Assembly: GCA_018771605.1 (NCBI GenBank)
Contig: CP076324.1
Location: 62,001 to 126,000, forward strand
Direction: 5' to 3'
From: Aquificota bacterium
GTDB lineage: Bacteria > Aquificota > Aquificia > Aquificales > Aquificaceae
Length of the DNA: 64,000 bases
The notes under the pieces are model-generated. The model did not search any database. It was not told the DNA's origin and worked only from the letters and a program-made list of their open reading frames with translations. Numbering within the stretch: the first letter of the stretch is position 1; each line of letters begins with the position of its first letter. The translations under genes were made by a program, and so were the position numbers. Positions 15,225-23,510 of this stretch are shown one piece after another.

Positions 15225-16405
15225 GCCAAGGGCTTTCTTTGCTTCAGGCTCCCCCTTTCATAATAGTCTTTGGCTTTTTTCTAACAGCCTGCCTTTTTGG
15301 AGTTTTTGCTTCTTTCTTTGAGCTTTTCCTTTCTATAAAAGGTTCCTTTAACCTTCCTCCCTTGGTCCACCTTTACACCTTAGGCTTTGCCCTATTTACC
15401 ATGTTTGGTGCCCTTTTTCAGATGCTACCCGTGGTAGCTGGTGCTGTAATAAAAAACCCAAAGCCAAAGGCTTTTCTATCCTATATTCTTTTGCTTTTAG
15501 GCTCTACCCTTATGTTTGTGGGCTTTTTGAAAAGGGATTACCTTATTCTTGGAGCTATCTTTGCCTACTTGGGCATAGTGTATACATCCCTTCTCATGCT
15601 TTGGCATCTTTTCAAAGTTAAGGCTTACATTCCCACACCCATGGGCTTTAGGTACGCTTTGGGTTTTTTACTGCTTGGTGCTTCCATTGGCCTTTATCAG
15701 GCGCTTTCCTACTTTGACCTTGTGCCTTTTTGGGAAAGGGCTATCTATGTTCATCTTACCCTTTTGCTTTTTGGGTGGATAGGCCTTTTGGTGGCAAGCG
15801 TTTCCTTTCAAGTGGTGGAGATGTTCTTTGTGGCAGAACCTTATAACAAGAGCTTTTCTATGAACTTTCCTCTTATGGTGCTTTTTGGGCTTGTGCTTTC
15901 TTACTTTGGCGGTCCTTTCTCTGTGCCTTTAGTGGTTTTATTTTTAAGCTACTCCTACATGACCATAAGGAGGCTTATAAGAAGAAAGAGGGGTATGGAG
16001 CCAAGCATACTCTTTTGGTATATGTCTCAAGCCTTTTTAATTATCTCCTCCCTACTCTATCCCTTTATGCATACCTACTTCTTGCCCTTCCTTTTCTCCT
16101 TCCTTGTTTTCTTCTCAAGCATAATCATGGGCATGATGTATAGGATCATACCCTTCCTTGTGTGGTTCCACCTTAGCAATATGCCTGCAAAAAGGGTGCC
16201 TTTAATGTCCGAGGTTATCCCATATGGAAGGATAAGGCTTAACTTTTATCTACATCTTCTTTGGGTTGTATGCGTAGTGTTATCTTTCCTCCTGAATCAA
16301 AAGGCAGGCTTTATACTATCTTCTGTGGTGCATGTGGCATCTTCTTTGTTTCTTCTTTACAACATATACTCTGGTGGAAGGCTTTACTTTGAACTGAAAA
16401 GTTAA
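15221..16405 (+). CDS. Polytopic membrane protein, NnrS / oxidase-subunit-I-like
   Basis: 394 residues with about 11-12 membrane spans and almost no soluble loops. Conserved-looking histidine-bearing helices are HLYTLGFALFTMFGALFQMLPV, YVHLTLLLFGWIGLLV...VSFQVVEMF and MGMMYRIIPFLVWFHL. This pattern resembles NnrS and the cbb3-subunit-I-like group, haem-copper proteins without a proven pump role. Coupled (4-bp overlap) to the hemerythrin gene, so a nitrosative or oxygen stress role is plausible. The exact family is uncertain; no gene symbol is justified. Confidence 0.6.
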   Translation: MSQGLSLLQAPPFIIVFGFFLTACLFGVFASFFELFLSIKGSFNLPPLVHLYTLGFALFTMFGALFQMLPVVAGAVIKNPKPKAFLSYILLLLGSTLMFVGFLKRDYLILGAIFAYLGIVYTSLLMLWHLFKVKAYIPTPMGFRYALGFLLLGASIGLYQALSYFDLVPFWERAIYVHLTLLLFGWIGLLVASVSFQVVEMFFVAEPYNKSFSMNFPLMVLFGLVLSYFGGPFSVPLVVLFLSYSYMTIRRLIRRKRGMEPSILFWYMSQAFLIISSLLYPFMHTYFLPFLFSFLVFFSSIIMGMMYRIIPFLVWFHLSNMPAKRVPLMSEVIPYGRIRLNFYLHLLWVVCVVLSFLLNQKAGFILSSVVHVASSLFLLYNIYSGGRLYFELKS

Positions 16406-16422
16406 TATAATATTAAGTGTAA

Positions 16423-16509
16423 GCCGGAGTGGCGGAACTGGCAGACGCGCTGTCTTGAGGGGGCAGTGCCCGTGAGGGCGTGCGGGTTCGACTCCCGCCT
16501 CCGGCACCA
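16423..16509 (+). tRNA. tRNA-Leu (GAG anticodon), CCA encoded
   Basis: Class II tRNA: acceptor GCCGGAG/CTCCGGC, D-arm GGCGGAACTGGCAGACGCG, anticodon stem CTGTC/GGCAG with loop TTGAGGG (GAG), long variable arm GTGCCCGTGAGGGCGT, T-loop GTTCGACTC, discriminator A, encoded CCA (16507-16509). It precedes murJ by 9 bp. Confidence 0.97.
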
Positions 16510-16518
16510 AAAGGAACA

Positions 16519-18009
16519 ATGAGCCTAATAAAGCATTCCCTCTCTTTTTCCTTTGCTACGCTTTTTAGTAGGGTTCTTGGTTATGTAAGGGATGCCCTTA
16601 TTGCCTACTATTTTGGTGTGTCTCATATTACGGATGCCTTTTTTGTGGCCTTTAGGCTTCCCAACACCTTTAGGAGGCTTTTGGGGGAAGGAGGCTTTAA
16701 TGCGGCCTTCGTTCCCATCTTTGCCAAAAGGATAAAGGAAGGCACAGAAAAGGCCTTTTTAAACTCCGTATTCACATACTACACCCTGTTTAACCTTCTT
16801 ATCACACTACTTGGCATTGTCTTTTCTGACTGGATTATAAGGCTTATAGCTCCTGGCATATCACACAAGGGATATTTTGACCTTGCTGTTTTTATGGCAA
16901 GGTTTCTCTTTAGTTATCTCTTTTTTGTTGGCTTGAGTGCTTTTTTTATGGCCCTTCTTAACACAAAGGGGGTCTTCTTTGTTCCAGCCTTTGCGCAAGC
17001 TATTTTTAATCTTGTATTTGCCTTGTGCTTGGCTTTTTTGGCAGAAAGGATTGGGTATATGGCTCTTATAATCGGTGTAATACTGGGTGGGCTTGCGCAG
17101 CTTCTATTTAATATTCCTTCGGCCCTTAAAAAGGGCCTTATACCAAAGCCTACTCTTGAAAGAGATAAGGACCTTAACCTGCTCTTAAGGAGGCTTTTGC
17201 CGGCCATAATGGGCTTTGGCGTTGCCCAACTTTCCTTTTTTATTGATACCTTTCTTGCCTCCTTCCTTGCCCTTGGCACCATATCCTACCTATACTACGC
17301 CAACAGGATATTCCAGCTACCATTGGGAGCCTTATCGGTTGGTATGGCAAATTCCTTGCTTTCTGTTCTATCTTACGGTGAGGATAAAAGGAATAACATA
17401 ACCTTGGCCTTTAGGTTTATTACCCTTCTTGCCCTTCCCGCCACGGGAGGGCTTATAGTTCTTTCACACCAGATAATAGCTCTTCTTTACGGAAGGGGAA
17501 GGTTTTCTTCAGAGGACATCTCTATAGCTGGTAGCGTGCTTTCTGTGTATTCGTTGGGCCTTTTGTTCTTTTCCTTACAAAAGGTGCTTTCAAGTGTTTT
17601 CTTTGCAAAGGGTGATACAAGGACACCTGTTTTTTCTTCTCTCTTTGCCGTCATTGTGGAGGGTTTTTTGGGCTTTATCTTTGCCTTTGTGTTCAAACTG
17701 GGTGTGATAGGCCTTGTGCTTGGCACTGCCAGTTCATCCTTGGCTGGCTTTGGTTTTCTTTTGTATTTTTGGAAAGAAAGGGAGTTTAACACGCATAGCT
17801 ACATTCCCTCCCTCCTAAAGGCCTTTCTTTCAACCCTTCTTATGTGCCTTTTCTTAGTAGCTATTAAACCAAATCCCTATGAACTTTTCTATGCTATACC
17901 TTTGGCCTCACTTATATATTGGATTTCTTTACTTCTTTTAAAAGAGCCTTTGGCCCTTTCAGTTTTGCACCTGCTTAAGAGCCTTGTTAAGAAGCTTGCT
18001 AAGTCTTGA
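16519..18009 (+). CDS. murJ: Lipid II flippase MurJ (MviN family)
   Basis: Moves lipid-linked peptidoglycan precursor across the inner membrane. The reading frame is open from 16480 inside tRNA-Leu, but the true start is ATG 16519 (MSLIKHSLSFSFATLFSRVLGYVRD). 496 residues, about 14 spans. Family signatures: FSRVLGYVRDALIAYYFG, AFRLPNTFRRLLGEGGFNAAFVPIF and YANRIFQLPLGALSVGMA. The arginines lining the central cavity region are present. Its 3' end overlaps rpsT on the other strand by 51 bp. Confidence 0.95.
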   Translation: MSLIKHSLSFSFATLFSRVLGYVRDALIAYYFGVSHITDAFFVAFRLPNTFRRLLGEGGFNAAFVPIFAKRIKEGTEKAFLNSVFTYYTLFNLLITLLGIVFSDWIIRLIAPGISHKGYFDLAVFMARFLFSYLFFVGLSAFFMALLNTKGVFFVPAFAQAIFNLVFALCLAFLAERIGYMALIIGVILGGLAQLLFNIPSALKKGLIPKPTLERDKDLNLLLRRLLPAIMGFGVAQLSFFIDTFLASFLALGTISYLYYANRIFQLPLGALSVGMANSLLSVLSYGEDKRNNITLAFRFITLLALPATGGLIVLSHQIIALLYGRGRFSSEDISIAGSVLSVYSLGLLFFSLQKVLSSVFFAKGDTRTPVFSSLFAVIVEGFLGFIFAFVFKLGVIGLVLGTASSSLAGFGFLLYFWKEREFNTHSYIPSLLKAFLSTLLMCLFLVAIKPNPYELFYAIPLASLIYWISLLLLKEPLALSVLHLLKSLVKKLAKS

Positions 18010-18237
18010 TGCCCTTCTTGCTGCCTCTCTTTTGTGTATTACACCCTTTGAAGCCGTGTGGTATATGATGCTTATTACCTTTGGTAAAAACTCTTTTGCC
18101 TCTTCTATTTGATTATTCTCTACCATCTTTCTAAACTTTTTTATGTAAGTTCTCATCCTTGAAAGGTGATACCTATTCCTTAGCCTTCTCTTGGCGTCCC
18201 TTCTCATTCGTTTTTCTGCCTGCCTTGTATTTGGCAT
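17959..18237 (-). CDS. rpsT: 30S ribosomal protein S20
   Basis: Small-subunit rRNA-binding protein made of long basic helices. Start chosen at 18237 (MPNTRQAEKRMRRDAKRR), giving 92 residues as usual; the upstream ATG adds ten unusual residues. Family signs are the N-terminal basic helix and HKREAARRASRLSKLLNKAL at the end. The last 17 codons lie over the end of murJ on the opposite strand. It sits downstream of tRNA-Cys and tRNA-Gly on the same strand. Confidence 0.95.
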   Translation of the reverse strand: MPNTRQAEKRMRRDAKRRLRNRYHLSRMRTYIKKFRKMVENNQIEEAKEFLPKVISIIYHTASKGVIHKREAARRASRLSKLLNKALKQVQN

Positions 18238-18271
18238 ACCATACCTCCAATAATGTTTATTTTTCAATCAA

Positions 18272-18343
18272 AGGCAACGGGCGGATTTGAACCGCCGTAA
18301 AAGGGATTTGCAGTCCCTCGCCTAACCACTCGGCCACGTTGCC
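18272..18343 (-). tRNA. tRNA-Cys (GCA anticodon)
   Basis: 72-nt cloverleaf: acceptor GGCAACG/CGTTGCC, anticodon loop CTGCAAA with GCA, T-loop GTTCAAATC, discriminator T as required for Cys. CCA not encoded. Confidence 0.96.
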
Positions 18344-18347
18344 TAAG

Positions 18348-18419
18348 AGCGGGCGACGGGACTCGAACCCGCGACCTGCTGCATGGCAAGCAGCCGCTCC
18401 ACCACTGAGCTACGCCCGC
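18348..18419 (-). tRNA. tRNA-Gly (GCC anticodon)
   Basis: 72-nt cloverleaf: acceptor GCGGGCG/CGCCCGC, anticodon loop TTGCCAT with GCC, T-loop GTTCGAGTC, discriminator T. Almost the same outside the anticodon arm as tRNA-Gly(TCC) at 3617-3688. Four bases separate it from tRNA-Cys. Confidence 0.96.
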
Positions 18420-18443
18420 TGGCTATATTAATATTATATCATT

Positions 18444-19292
18444 TTACTCCACGTTTGCCACCTGTTGCTTTAGCCTGTCTATCTCCGTTTTTATTTCTAC
18501 TGCAAGAGAGGACAAGTCCGGAAGCTTATTGGAAAGGGTTGTTATTTCTCTATGCATCTCTTGGAATATAAACTCCAGCTTCCTTCCCACATCCTCGTTG
18601 GACTTCATAAGCTCCCTGCTTTTATTCAGGTGGGACTTAAGCCTGGTTATCTCTTCTTCCACATCCATCTTAGAAATTATCAAGGCTATTTCGTTCAAAA
18701 CAAGGGCATTGTTTTCAGAAAGTCCCAGTTCTTCGGCCTTTTCAAGCACTTTCTTCTTTGCCCTTTCATAAATCTCTTCTCTTTGCTTTAATATCTCCTG
18801 CAAAAGCCCTTCAATCCTTTTTAGCCTTTCCTCCATATCCAACCTTATATGCTCTCCTTCCTCCGCTTTTCTATTAAGAAGCTCTTTTAGAGCATCGGTA
18901 AGAGCGCAGGAGATAGCTTCTTCAAGGCTTGGGTCTATTTCTTCCTTTGGGGCCTCTGAAAACTTCGTTGCCAGTTGAAGCACCGTATCATCGCTCACGT
19001 TTAAGTTAAGCTTTTCCCTTATTATCTTAAAAAAGTTTATGTTGGTAAATAGGTTTTCAAGGTTCACCGGCTCAATTATATCCTTCCTCCTAACATCCAC
19101 ATGAACGCTTACAGTGCCACGCCTTAAAAACTCCCTTACCATCTTCCTTATAGAAAACTCAAGGGCCATAAGGTTATAGTTGGACTTTATAAATACTTCA
19201 AGAGCTTTGCCGTTTAGACTTTTAACAAAAACGCTTACGGCCCACCTATCGTTTTCATAAACCCCAGAACCAAAGCCCGTCATACTAAGCAT
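18444..19292 (-). CDS. YicC-like endoribonuclease family protein
   Basis: 282 residues, normal for YicC/YloC. It begins MLSMTGFGSG, the family's near-invariant N-terminus; further marks are VFVKSLNGKALEVFIK, IRKMVREFLRRGTVSVHVDV and the C-terminal MHREITTLSNKL with the conserved EINTLSNK-like motif and IKTEIDRLKQQVANVE. E. coli YicC is an endoribonuclease linked to small-RNA turnover. The start is 28 bp from the divergent helicase start; TATAAT lies 7 nt upstream of the ATG with no ribosome site, so it may be leaderless. Confidence 0.92.
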   Translation of the reverse strand: MLSMTGFGSGVYENDRWAVSVFVKSLNGKALEVFIKSNYNLMALEFSIRKMVREFLRRGTVSVHVDVRRKDIIEPVNLENLFTNINFFKIIREKLNLNVSDDTVLQLATKFSEAPKEEIDPSLEEAISCALTDALKELLNRKAEEGEHIRLDMEERLKRIEGLLQEILKQREEIYERAKKKVLEKAEELGLSENNALVLNEIALIISKMDVEEEITRLKSHLNKSRELMKSNEDVGRKLEFIFQEMHREITTLSNKLPDLSSLAVEIKTEIDRLKQQVANVE

Positions 19293-19320
19293 GTAAAAGA
19301 TTATAAGCTAAAATAATGGA
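19293..19320. promoter_or_regulatory. Short divergent promoter region yicC / helicase
   Basis: On the minus strand TATAAT (19305-19300) ends 7 nt before the yicC ATG; on the plus strand TAAAAT (19309-19314) ends 6 nt before the helicase GTG. Neither gene has a Shine-Dalgarno sequence, and no convincing -35 was found. Confidence 0.45.
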
Positions 19321-21219
19321 GTGCTTTTGTATGAGTTCCTTATTAACAGAGGTTTAGAACGTAGAAAGGCTCAGGAGGAGTTCTTTCAGATAGTGCTTGA
19401 AGCTTTTGATGTTGGTGGCACAAAGATAGTGCAAGCACCTACAGGCACAGGTAAAACCTACGCATACCTTATACCCATCATAGAAAAGGACCAAAAGGCT
19501 ATCATATCCACAGGCACAAAAATGCTACAAGAACAGCTAAGAAAGGATTTAGAAACTTTGAAAAGCTATGCAAAATACCTTTTAAACAAGGATGTTAACT
19601 ATCTTATACTAAAGGGTAAATCCAATTATCTTTGTCTTGATAGGTATTACTCCAGTCAAAAAGTGGACTTGGAGAGTTATATAAGCTCAGAATGGGATGG
19701 GGATTATGAATTTGTAAGCATTCCTGCGGAAGTCTGGCTGGAAATATGCGTGGATGATGATTATTGTGATAGCCATTATAGAAGTATGTGTAAGTACAGA
19801 AAGGAATGCTATTACTGGGGAAGGATAAAGGAGATGGAAAAACAAGCTCAGATATTGGTGGTAAATCATGCTCTTTTGAGCCTAAAGGAGTTTGAAAACA
19901 CTAAGGAAAGGGTTTTGGTAATAGATGAGGCCCATGAACTGGACAAGTATATAACAAGCAGTTTAACGGCGAGCCTGTCTTTATATACTTTAAGGGTGGA
20001 GGTTTTGGGTAGGATAAGGAACTTTTTGCCAGAGGCCAACGTAGATGTGGAAAGCTTTTTTATAGAAAACTTTGAAAAGCTGTTTAAAGAAAAGGAAGAA
20101 GAGCTACCCTTAGAGAGTCTAAGACCCTACCAAGAGGCCTTTGAAAGGGAAATTCTTTTTCCAATAGAAGCTTTGTACGAAAGAGTAAAGGAAAAGGTGC
20201 TTGAGGATTTGGAAGACTTTTTGGAAGGCAGGCTGTTCGTAAGCCTAAGGTTTAAGGATTATCTTTTAAAACTTGGAATTATAAGTTGGGAAAGGTATTT
20301 GGCTTTGAACTCTAACTACGAAGAGCCTTCAGAAGAGGAGGAATCTTTGATAAAAAGGATAAAATATTATGAGCTTTTATCCAAAAGTATAACAAAGTTA
20401 AGAAATTTTAACCTTGTAATGAAGGAGGATAGCGCCAACTTTGGCTATCTTGTGGGAAGAAAATGGAGTAAGAAGCTAAAAACTTTTAACTATTGGATCG
20501 GTATTTTCCCAGTTTTCCCAAAGGATTACGTAGATTTTAGTGATTACAAGGCCGTTATTATCACGTCCGCCACCGTAGACCCAGAAGACCTAAGGCTTAC
20601 TTTGGGTATTGAAGGAGATTATTATGAGCTTTCTCATCCTTTTCCATACCATAAGGTAAATTTCCTTGTTTATGACGTGGACCCAAGGGAAAGGGAGTGG
20701 GCTATGTATTTAAAGGATGCCTACAAATACCTTAGGAGCCTATACGATAAGGTTCTTGTCCTTTTGACCAATAAAGAACAAAAGGCCATTTTTGAAAGGG
20801 AAGAGGGCCTTGCCTTCCAGGGAGAGGAAGGCCTATCTAAGCTTGTGCAGGACCTAAGGGAGGGTAAAATAAAAGCCTTGGCAGGCTTTGATTCCCTTTG
20901 GCTTGGTGTGGATGTGCCAGGGAAAAAGGGCCTTCTTATGGCCAAACTTCCCTTTGAAAGCCCAGAAGAACCCATAACCTTCCATAGGATTAGGTTCTTG
21001 AAGGAAAAAGGAATAAACCCCTTTGAGTACCAAAAAAGAAAGGCCCTTATAAAGTTTAGGCAAGGCATAGGAAGGCTTATGAGGACAAAGGATGATGGTG
21101 GAACCATAATATTGTGCGACAAAAGAGTTTATAAGTTTAGGGAGTTTTTGCATGTACTGGATAAGCTTGGCATAAAGGTTACCAAGGTTCCAAAGCTATC
21201 TCTTAAACTATTATCATGA
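19321..21219 (+). CDS. DinG/XPD-type superfamily 2 DNA helicase with iron-sulfur cluster
   Basis: 632 residues, GTG start. Walker A APTGTGKT (about residues 41-48), motif Ia STGTKMLQEQL, four cysteines in a YCDSHYRSMCKYRKECYYW-like stretch (about 145-165, with C107 region nearby) typical of the [4Fe-4S] domain, the VVNHALL motif that follows it, DEAH box VIDEAHEL, and the C-terminal motif VI FRQGIGRLMRTKDDGG. It unwinds 5'-3', probably in repair or R-loop/D-loop removal. The stop overlaps bioD by 4 bp, although the functions are unrelated. DinG versus other XPD relatives cannot be settled. Confidence 0.85.
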   Translation: MLLYEFLINRGLERRKAQEEFFQIVLEAFDVGGTKIVQAPTGTGKTYAYLIPIIEKDQKAIISTGTKMLQEQLRKDLETLKSYAKYLLNKDVNYLILKGKSNYLCLDRYYSSQKVDLESYISSEWDGDYEFVSIPAEVWLEICVDDDYCDSHYRSMCKYRKECYYWGRIKEMEKQAQILVVNHALLSLKEFENTKERVLVIDEAHELDKYITSSLTASLSLYTLRVEVLGRIRNFLPEANVDVESFFIENFEKLFKEKEEELPLESLRPYQEAFEREILFPIEALYERVKEKVLEDLEDFLEGRLFVSLRFKDYLLKLGIISWERYLALNSNYEEPSEEEESLIKRIKYYELLSKSITKLRNFNLVMKEDSANFGYLVGRKWSKKLKTFNYWIGIFPVFPKDYVDFSDYKAVIITSATVDPEDLRLTLGIEGDYYELSHPFPYHKVNFLVYDVDPREREWAMYLKDAYKYLRSLYDKVLVLLTNKEQKAIFEREEGLAFQGEEGLSKLVQDLREGKIKALAGFDSLWLGVDVPGKKGLLMAKLPFESPEEPITFHRIRFLKEKGINPFEYQKRKALIKFRQGIGRLMRTKDDGGTIILCDKRVYKFREFLHVLDKLGIKVTKVPKLSLKLLS

Positions 21220-21875
21220 AGTTTAGGCCCATACTTATTACAGCCACTGATACGGGTGTAGGAAAGACCTTTATAAGCTACAACCTCGTGTATGCCTTGA
21301 GGGAAAAAGGTATTAAAGTGGGCTACCTAAAGCCTGTGGAGACGGATGTAAAGGACATACCACAGGATGGGTCCCTTTTGGCTTCTCTGACTGGCCAAAG
21401 CCTTGAGGAAGTGGTGCCTGTACGATTTTCTTTGCCACTTGCTCCCTATGCGGGCATACTGGAGGAAGGTAAGGATTTTTCCTTAGAAGACCTACGGAAG
21501 CACTATGAAAGACTTTTGGAAAAATATGAGCTTTTGATAGTGGAAGGAGCTGGTGGTGTGGCCGTGCCTATAAAAAAAGACTACAACTATGTAAATCTTG
21601 CCAAGGATTGGAACTTGAGGACTCTTCTTGTAGCAAGGGCAGGCCTTGGTACCATAAACCATACCTTCCTTAGCTGGTATTATATGAAATCCATGGGCGT
21701 GGAGCCTATGGGTATAGTTATGAACGGCTTTGAAGGCAAAGATGTATCCGAAAGGACAAACCCTTTGATAATAAGGGAGCTAACTGGCCTTAAGCCATTG
21801 GAAATCCCAAAGGTGGAGGGTCTAATTCTACCATCCGAATACAGAAATCTACTTGCTGAGCTTGTCGGGTTCTAA
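21216..21875 (+). CDS. bioD: ATP-dependent dethiobiotin synthetase
   Basis: Closes the ureido ring of dethiobiotin in biotin synthesis. 219 residues. P-loop ATDTGVGKTFISYNL (residues 9-23), KPVETD with the catalytic lysine, VEGAGGVAVPI with the conserved EGAGG, and the adenine-binding C-terminal part. No other biotin gene is nearby. The last 27 bp lie over the end of ftsI on the opposite strand. Confidence 0.95.
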   Translation: MKFRPILITATDTGVGKTFISYNLVYALREKGIKVGYLKPVETDVKDIPQDGSLLASLTGQSLEEVVPVRFSLPLAPYAGILEEGKDFSLEDLRKHYERLLEKYELLIVEGAGGVAVPIKKDYNYVNLAKDWNLRTLLVARAGLGTINHTFLSWYYMKSMGVEPMGIVMNGFEGKDVSERTNPLIIRELTGLKPLEIPKVEGLILPSEYRNLLAELVGF

Positions 21876-23510
21876 TCTGTAGTAGAAGGCCACTCTTTCC
21901 ACCAACTCTTTAAAGTATGGTGCCGAAACGGTACCGCCGTAAGGGTTTGGTCCCCTGGGATTATCCACCATTATGCCAGCTACAAACCGTGGATTGGTGG
22001 CAGGGAAATATCCTATAAAGTAGGCTACCACCTTCTCCCTTGAGTATCTCCCAGTGCTAAAGTCAAACTTTTGGGATGTGCCAGTTTTACCAGCTATGCT
22101 AAAGTAGTCCGACCTTGCCATTGAGGCCGTTCCCTCTTCCACAACCCTTCTTAAGTTCTCTTGAAGCCATCTAAAAACTGGTGGTGAAAAGATGTTTTCT
22201 CTTAGCACTTGGCTTTTTTCTTCCAAAAGTATCTTTGGCTTTATTACCCTATTGGTAGCAAGGGCGTTAAAGCTTACGCATAGATTGAGAAAGTTGGATG
22301 CCATACCTTGACCTATGCTTGCATACAGTATGTTGGCAGGGTAGTTAAAGTTGGGAAGCTTTGGTTTTACCTCTCCCGGAAGCACGTCAAACTTATCCTT
22401 CATGTATATCTTGTCCAAAATTTCTTCCACATCTCTTTTGGAAAGATAGCGTGCCACTTTTATGGTCCCTACGTTGGAAGATTTTATAAGCACCTGTTCA
22501 AGAGTAAGAGTTCCCGAAGGCTTTACATCTTTAACATACCTACCAAAAACTTCAATCTTACCCCCTTCCGTATCTATCCACATGCCTGGTCTTACATAGC
22601 CCTTTTGTAATGCCTGACCTATAAAGAAGGGCTTCATCACAGAGCCAGGCTCAAAGAGGTCTGTAGCCACAAAGTTCCTTCTATGAAAGGGGCTATACTT
22701 TTGATAATTGTTTGGGTCGTAGGTAGGGTAATTTGTCAAGCCAAGTATTTCACCGCTTTTTGTGTCAATAACCAGAATACCTACTCTATCTGGGTTCCAC
22801 TGCTTGACTATCTTATCCCTTATATCCTCAAGTATGGTTTGGACGCCCAGGTCTATGGTAAGTTTTATTTCTTTGGTTTCCATATCCTCCGTTATTGGTC
22901 CTATGGCAAGCTTTCCGAGATAAAGAACGGCCTTTATCTCCTTTCCTTTTAGGTCTTTGTTGAACATATATTCCACACCTTCAAGCCCTTCCCCATCCAT
23001 GCCAACAAAGCCCAAAAGATTTCCCGCAAGGCTTCCATGAGGATATAGCCTTTTGTACTCTTCTTGCAATCCAACTGCCTTAACATTGTTAGTATCTTTT
23101 ATTGCTCCTTTTATGTATGGTGCATAAGCCTTATCAAGGTGCCTTGCCAACCACACAAACTTTTTGTCAGAGTTTAACTTTTCTAAAAGGTCCCTTTCCT
23201 TTATCTCTGGGATGGCAGAAAGTCTTCTTATAAGCTCTTCCTTGTTTTCCACAAGTTGTGGAAAGGCATAGATGGATATGGTAGGTATGCTTATGGCAAG
23301 GTCGTTGCCGTTCCTGTCCTTTATTGACCCTCTTGGAGTAGAGAGTTTAACCACGGAAGCCTTTGGAAACTTTTCAACCACCTTCTCCACATACCCTTCC
23401 CTACCTATAAGCTGTATATAAAAGAACCTTCCCGTTATTATTACCACTCCTATAAGCAAAAGGAAAGATAAAAAGGCTATTTTTACATTACTACTTCTAA
23501 GGTTTTGCAT
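21849..23510 (-). CDS. ftsI: Peptidoglycan D,D-transpeptidase (FtsI/PBP2B-type penicillin-binding protein)
   Basis: Cross-links septal peptidoglycan. 553 residues: one N-terminal membrane anchor (about 12-33), the pedestal/dimerisation domain beginning PKASVVKLSTPRGSIKDRNG, and the transpeptidase domain with EPGSVMKPFF (SXXK, catalytic serine), the SSNVG (SXN) motif and GKTGTSQKF (KTG). It lacks a separate PASTA tail. Its start lies 14 bp inside the carA end, so the two are translationally linked. FtsI is favoured over PBP2 by length and the PRGSI box. Confidence 0.9.
   Translation of the reverse strand: MQNLRSSNVKIAFLSFLLLIGVVIITGRFFYIQLIGREGYVEKVVEKFPKASVVKLSTPRGSIKDRNGNDLAISIPTISIYAFPQLVENKEELIRRLSAIPEIKERDLLEKLNSDKKFVWLARHLDKAYAPYIKGAIKDTNNVKAVGLQEEYKRLYPHGSLAGNLLGFVGMDGEGLEGVEYMFNKDLKGKEIKAVLYLGKLAIGPITEDMETKEIKLTIDLGVQTILEDIRDKIVKQWNPDRVGILVIDTKSGEILGLTNYPTYDPNNYQKYSPFHRRNFVATDLFEPGSVMKPFFIGQALQKGYVRPGMWIDTEGGKIEVFGRYVKDVKPSGTLTLEQVLIKSSNVGTIKVARYLSKRDVEEILDKIYMKDKFDVLPGEVKPKLPNFNYPANILYASIGQGMASNFLNLCVSFNALATNRVIKPKILLEEKSQVLRENIFSPPVFRWLQENLRRVVEEGTASMARSDYFSIAGKTGTSQKFDFSTGRYSREKVVAYFIGYFPATNPRFVAGIMVDNPRGPNPYGGTVSAPYFKELVERVAFYYRLEPDKLSK

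Noticed and set aside
16480-16518. N-terminal extension of murJ (MRVRLPPPAPKGT)
   Set aside because: It is translated from the 3' half of tRNA-Leu and precedes the conserved murJ start.
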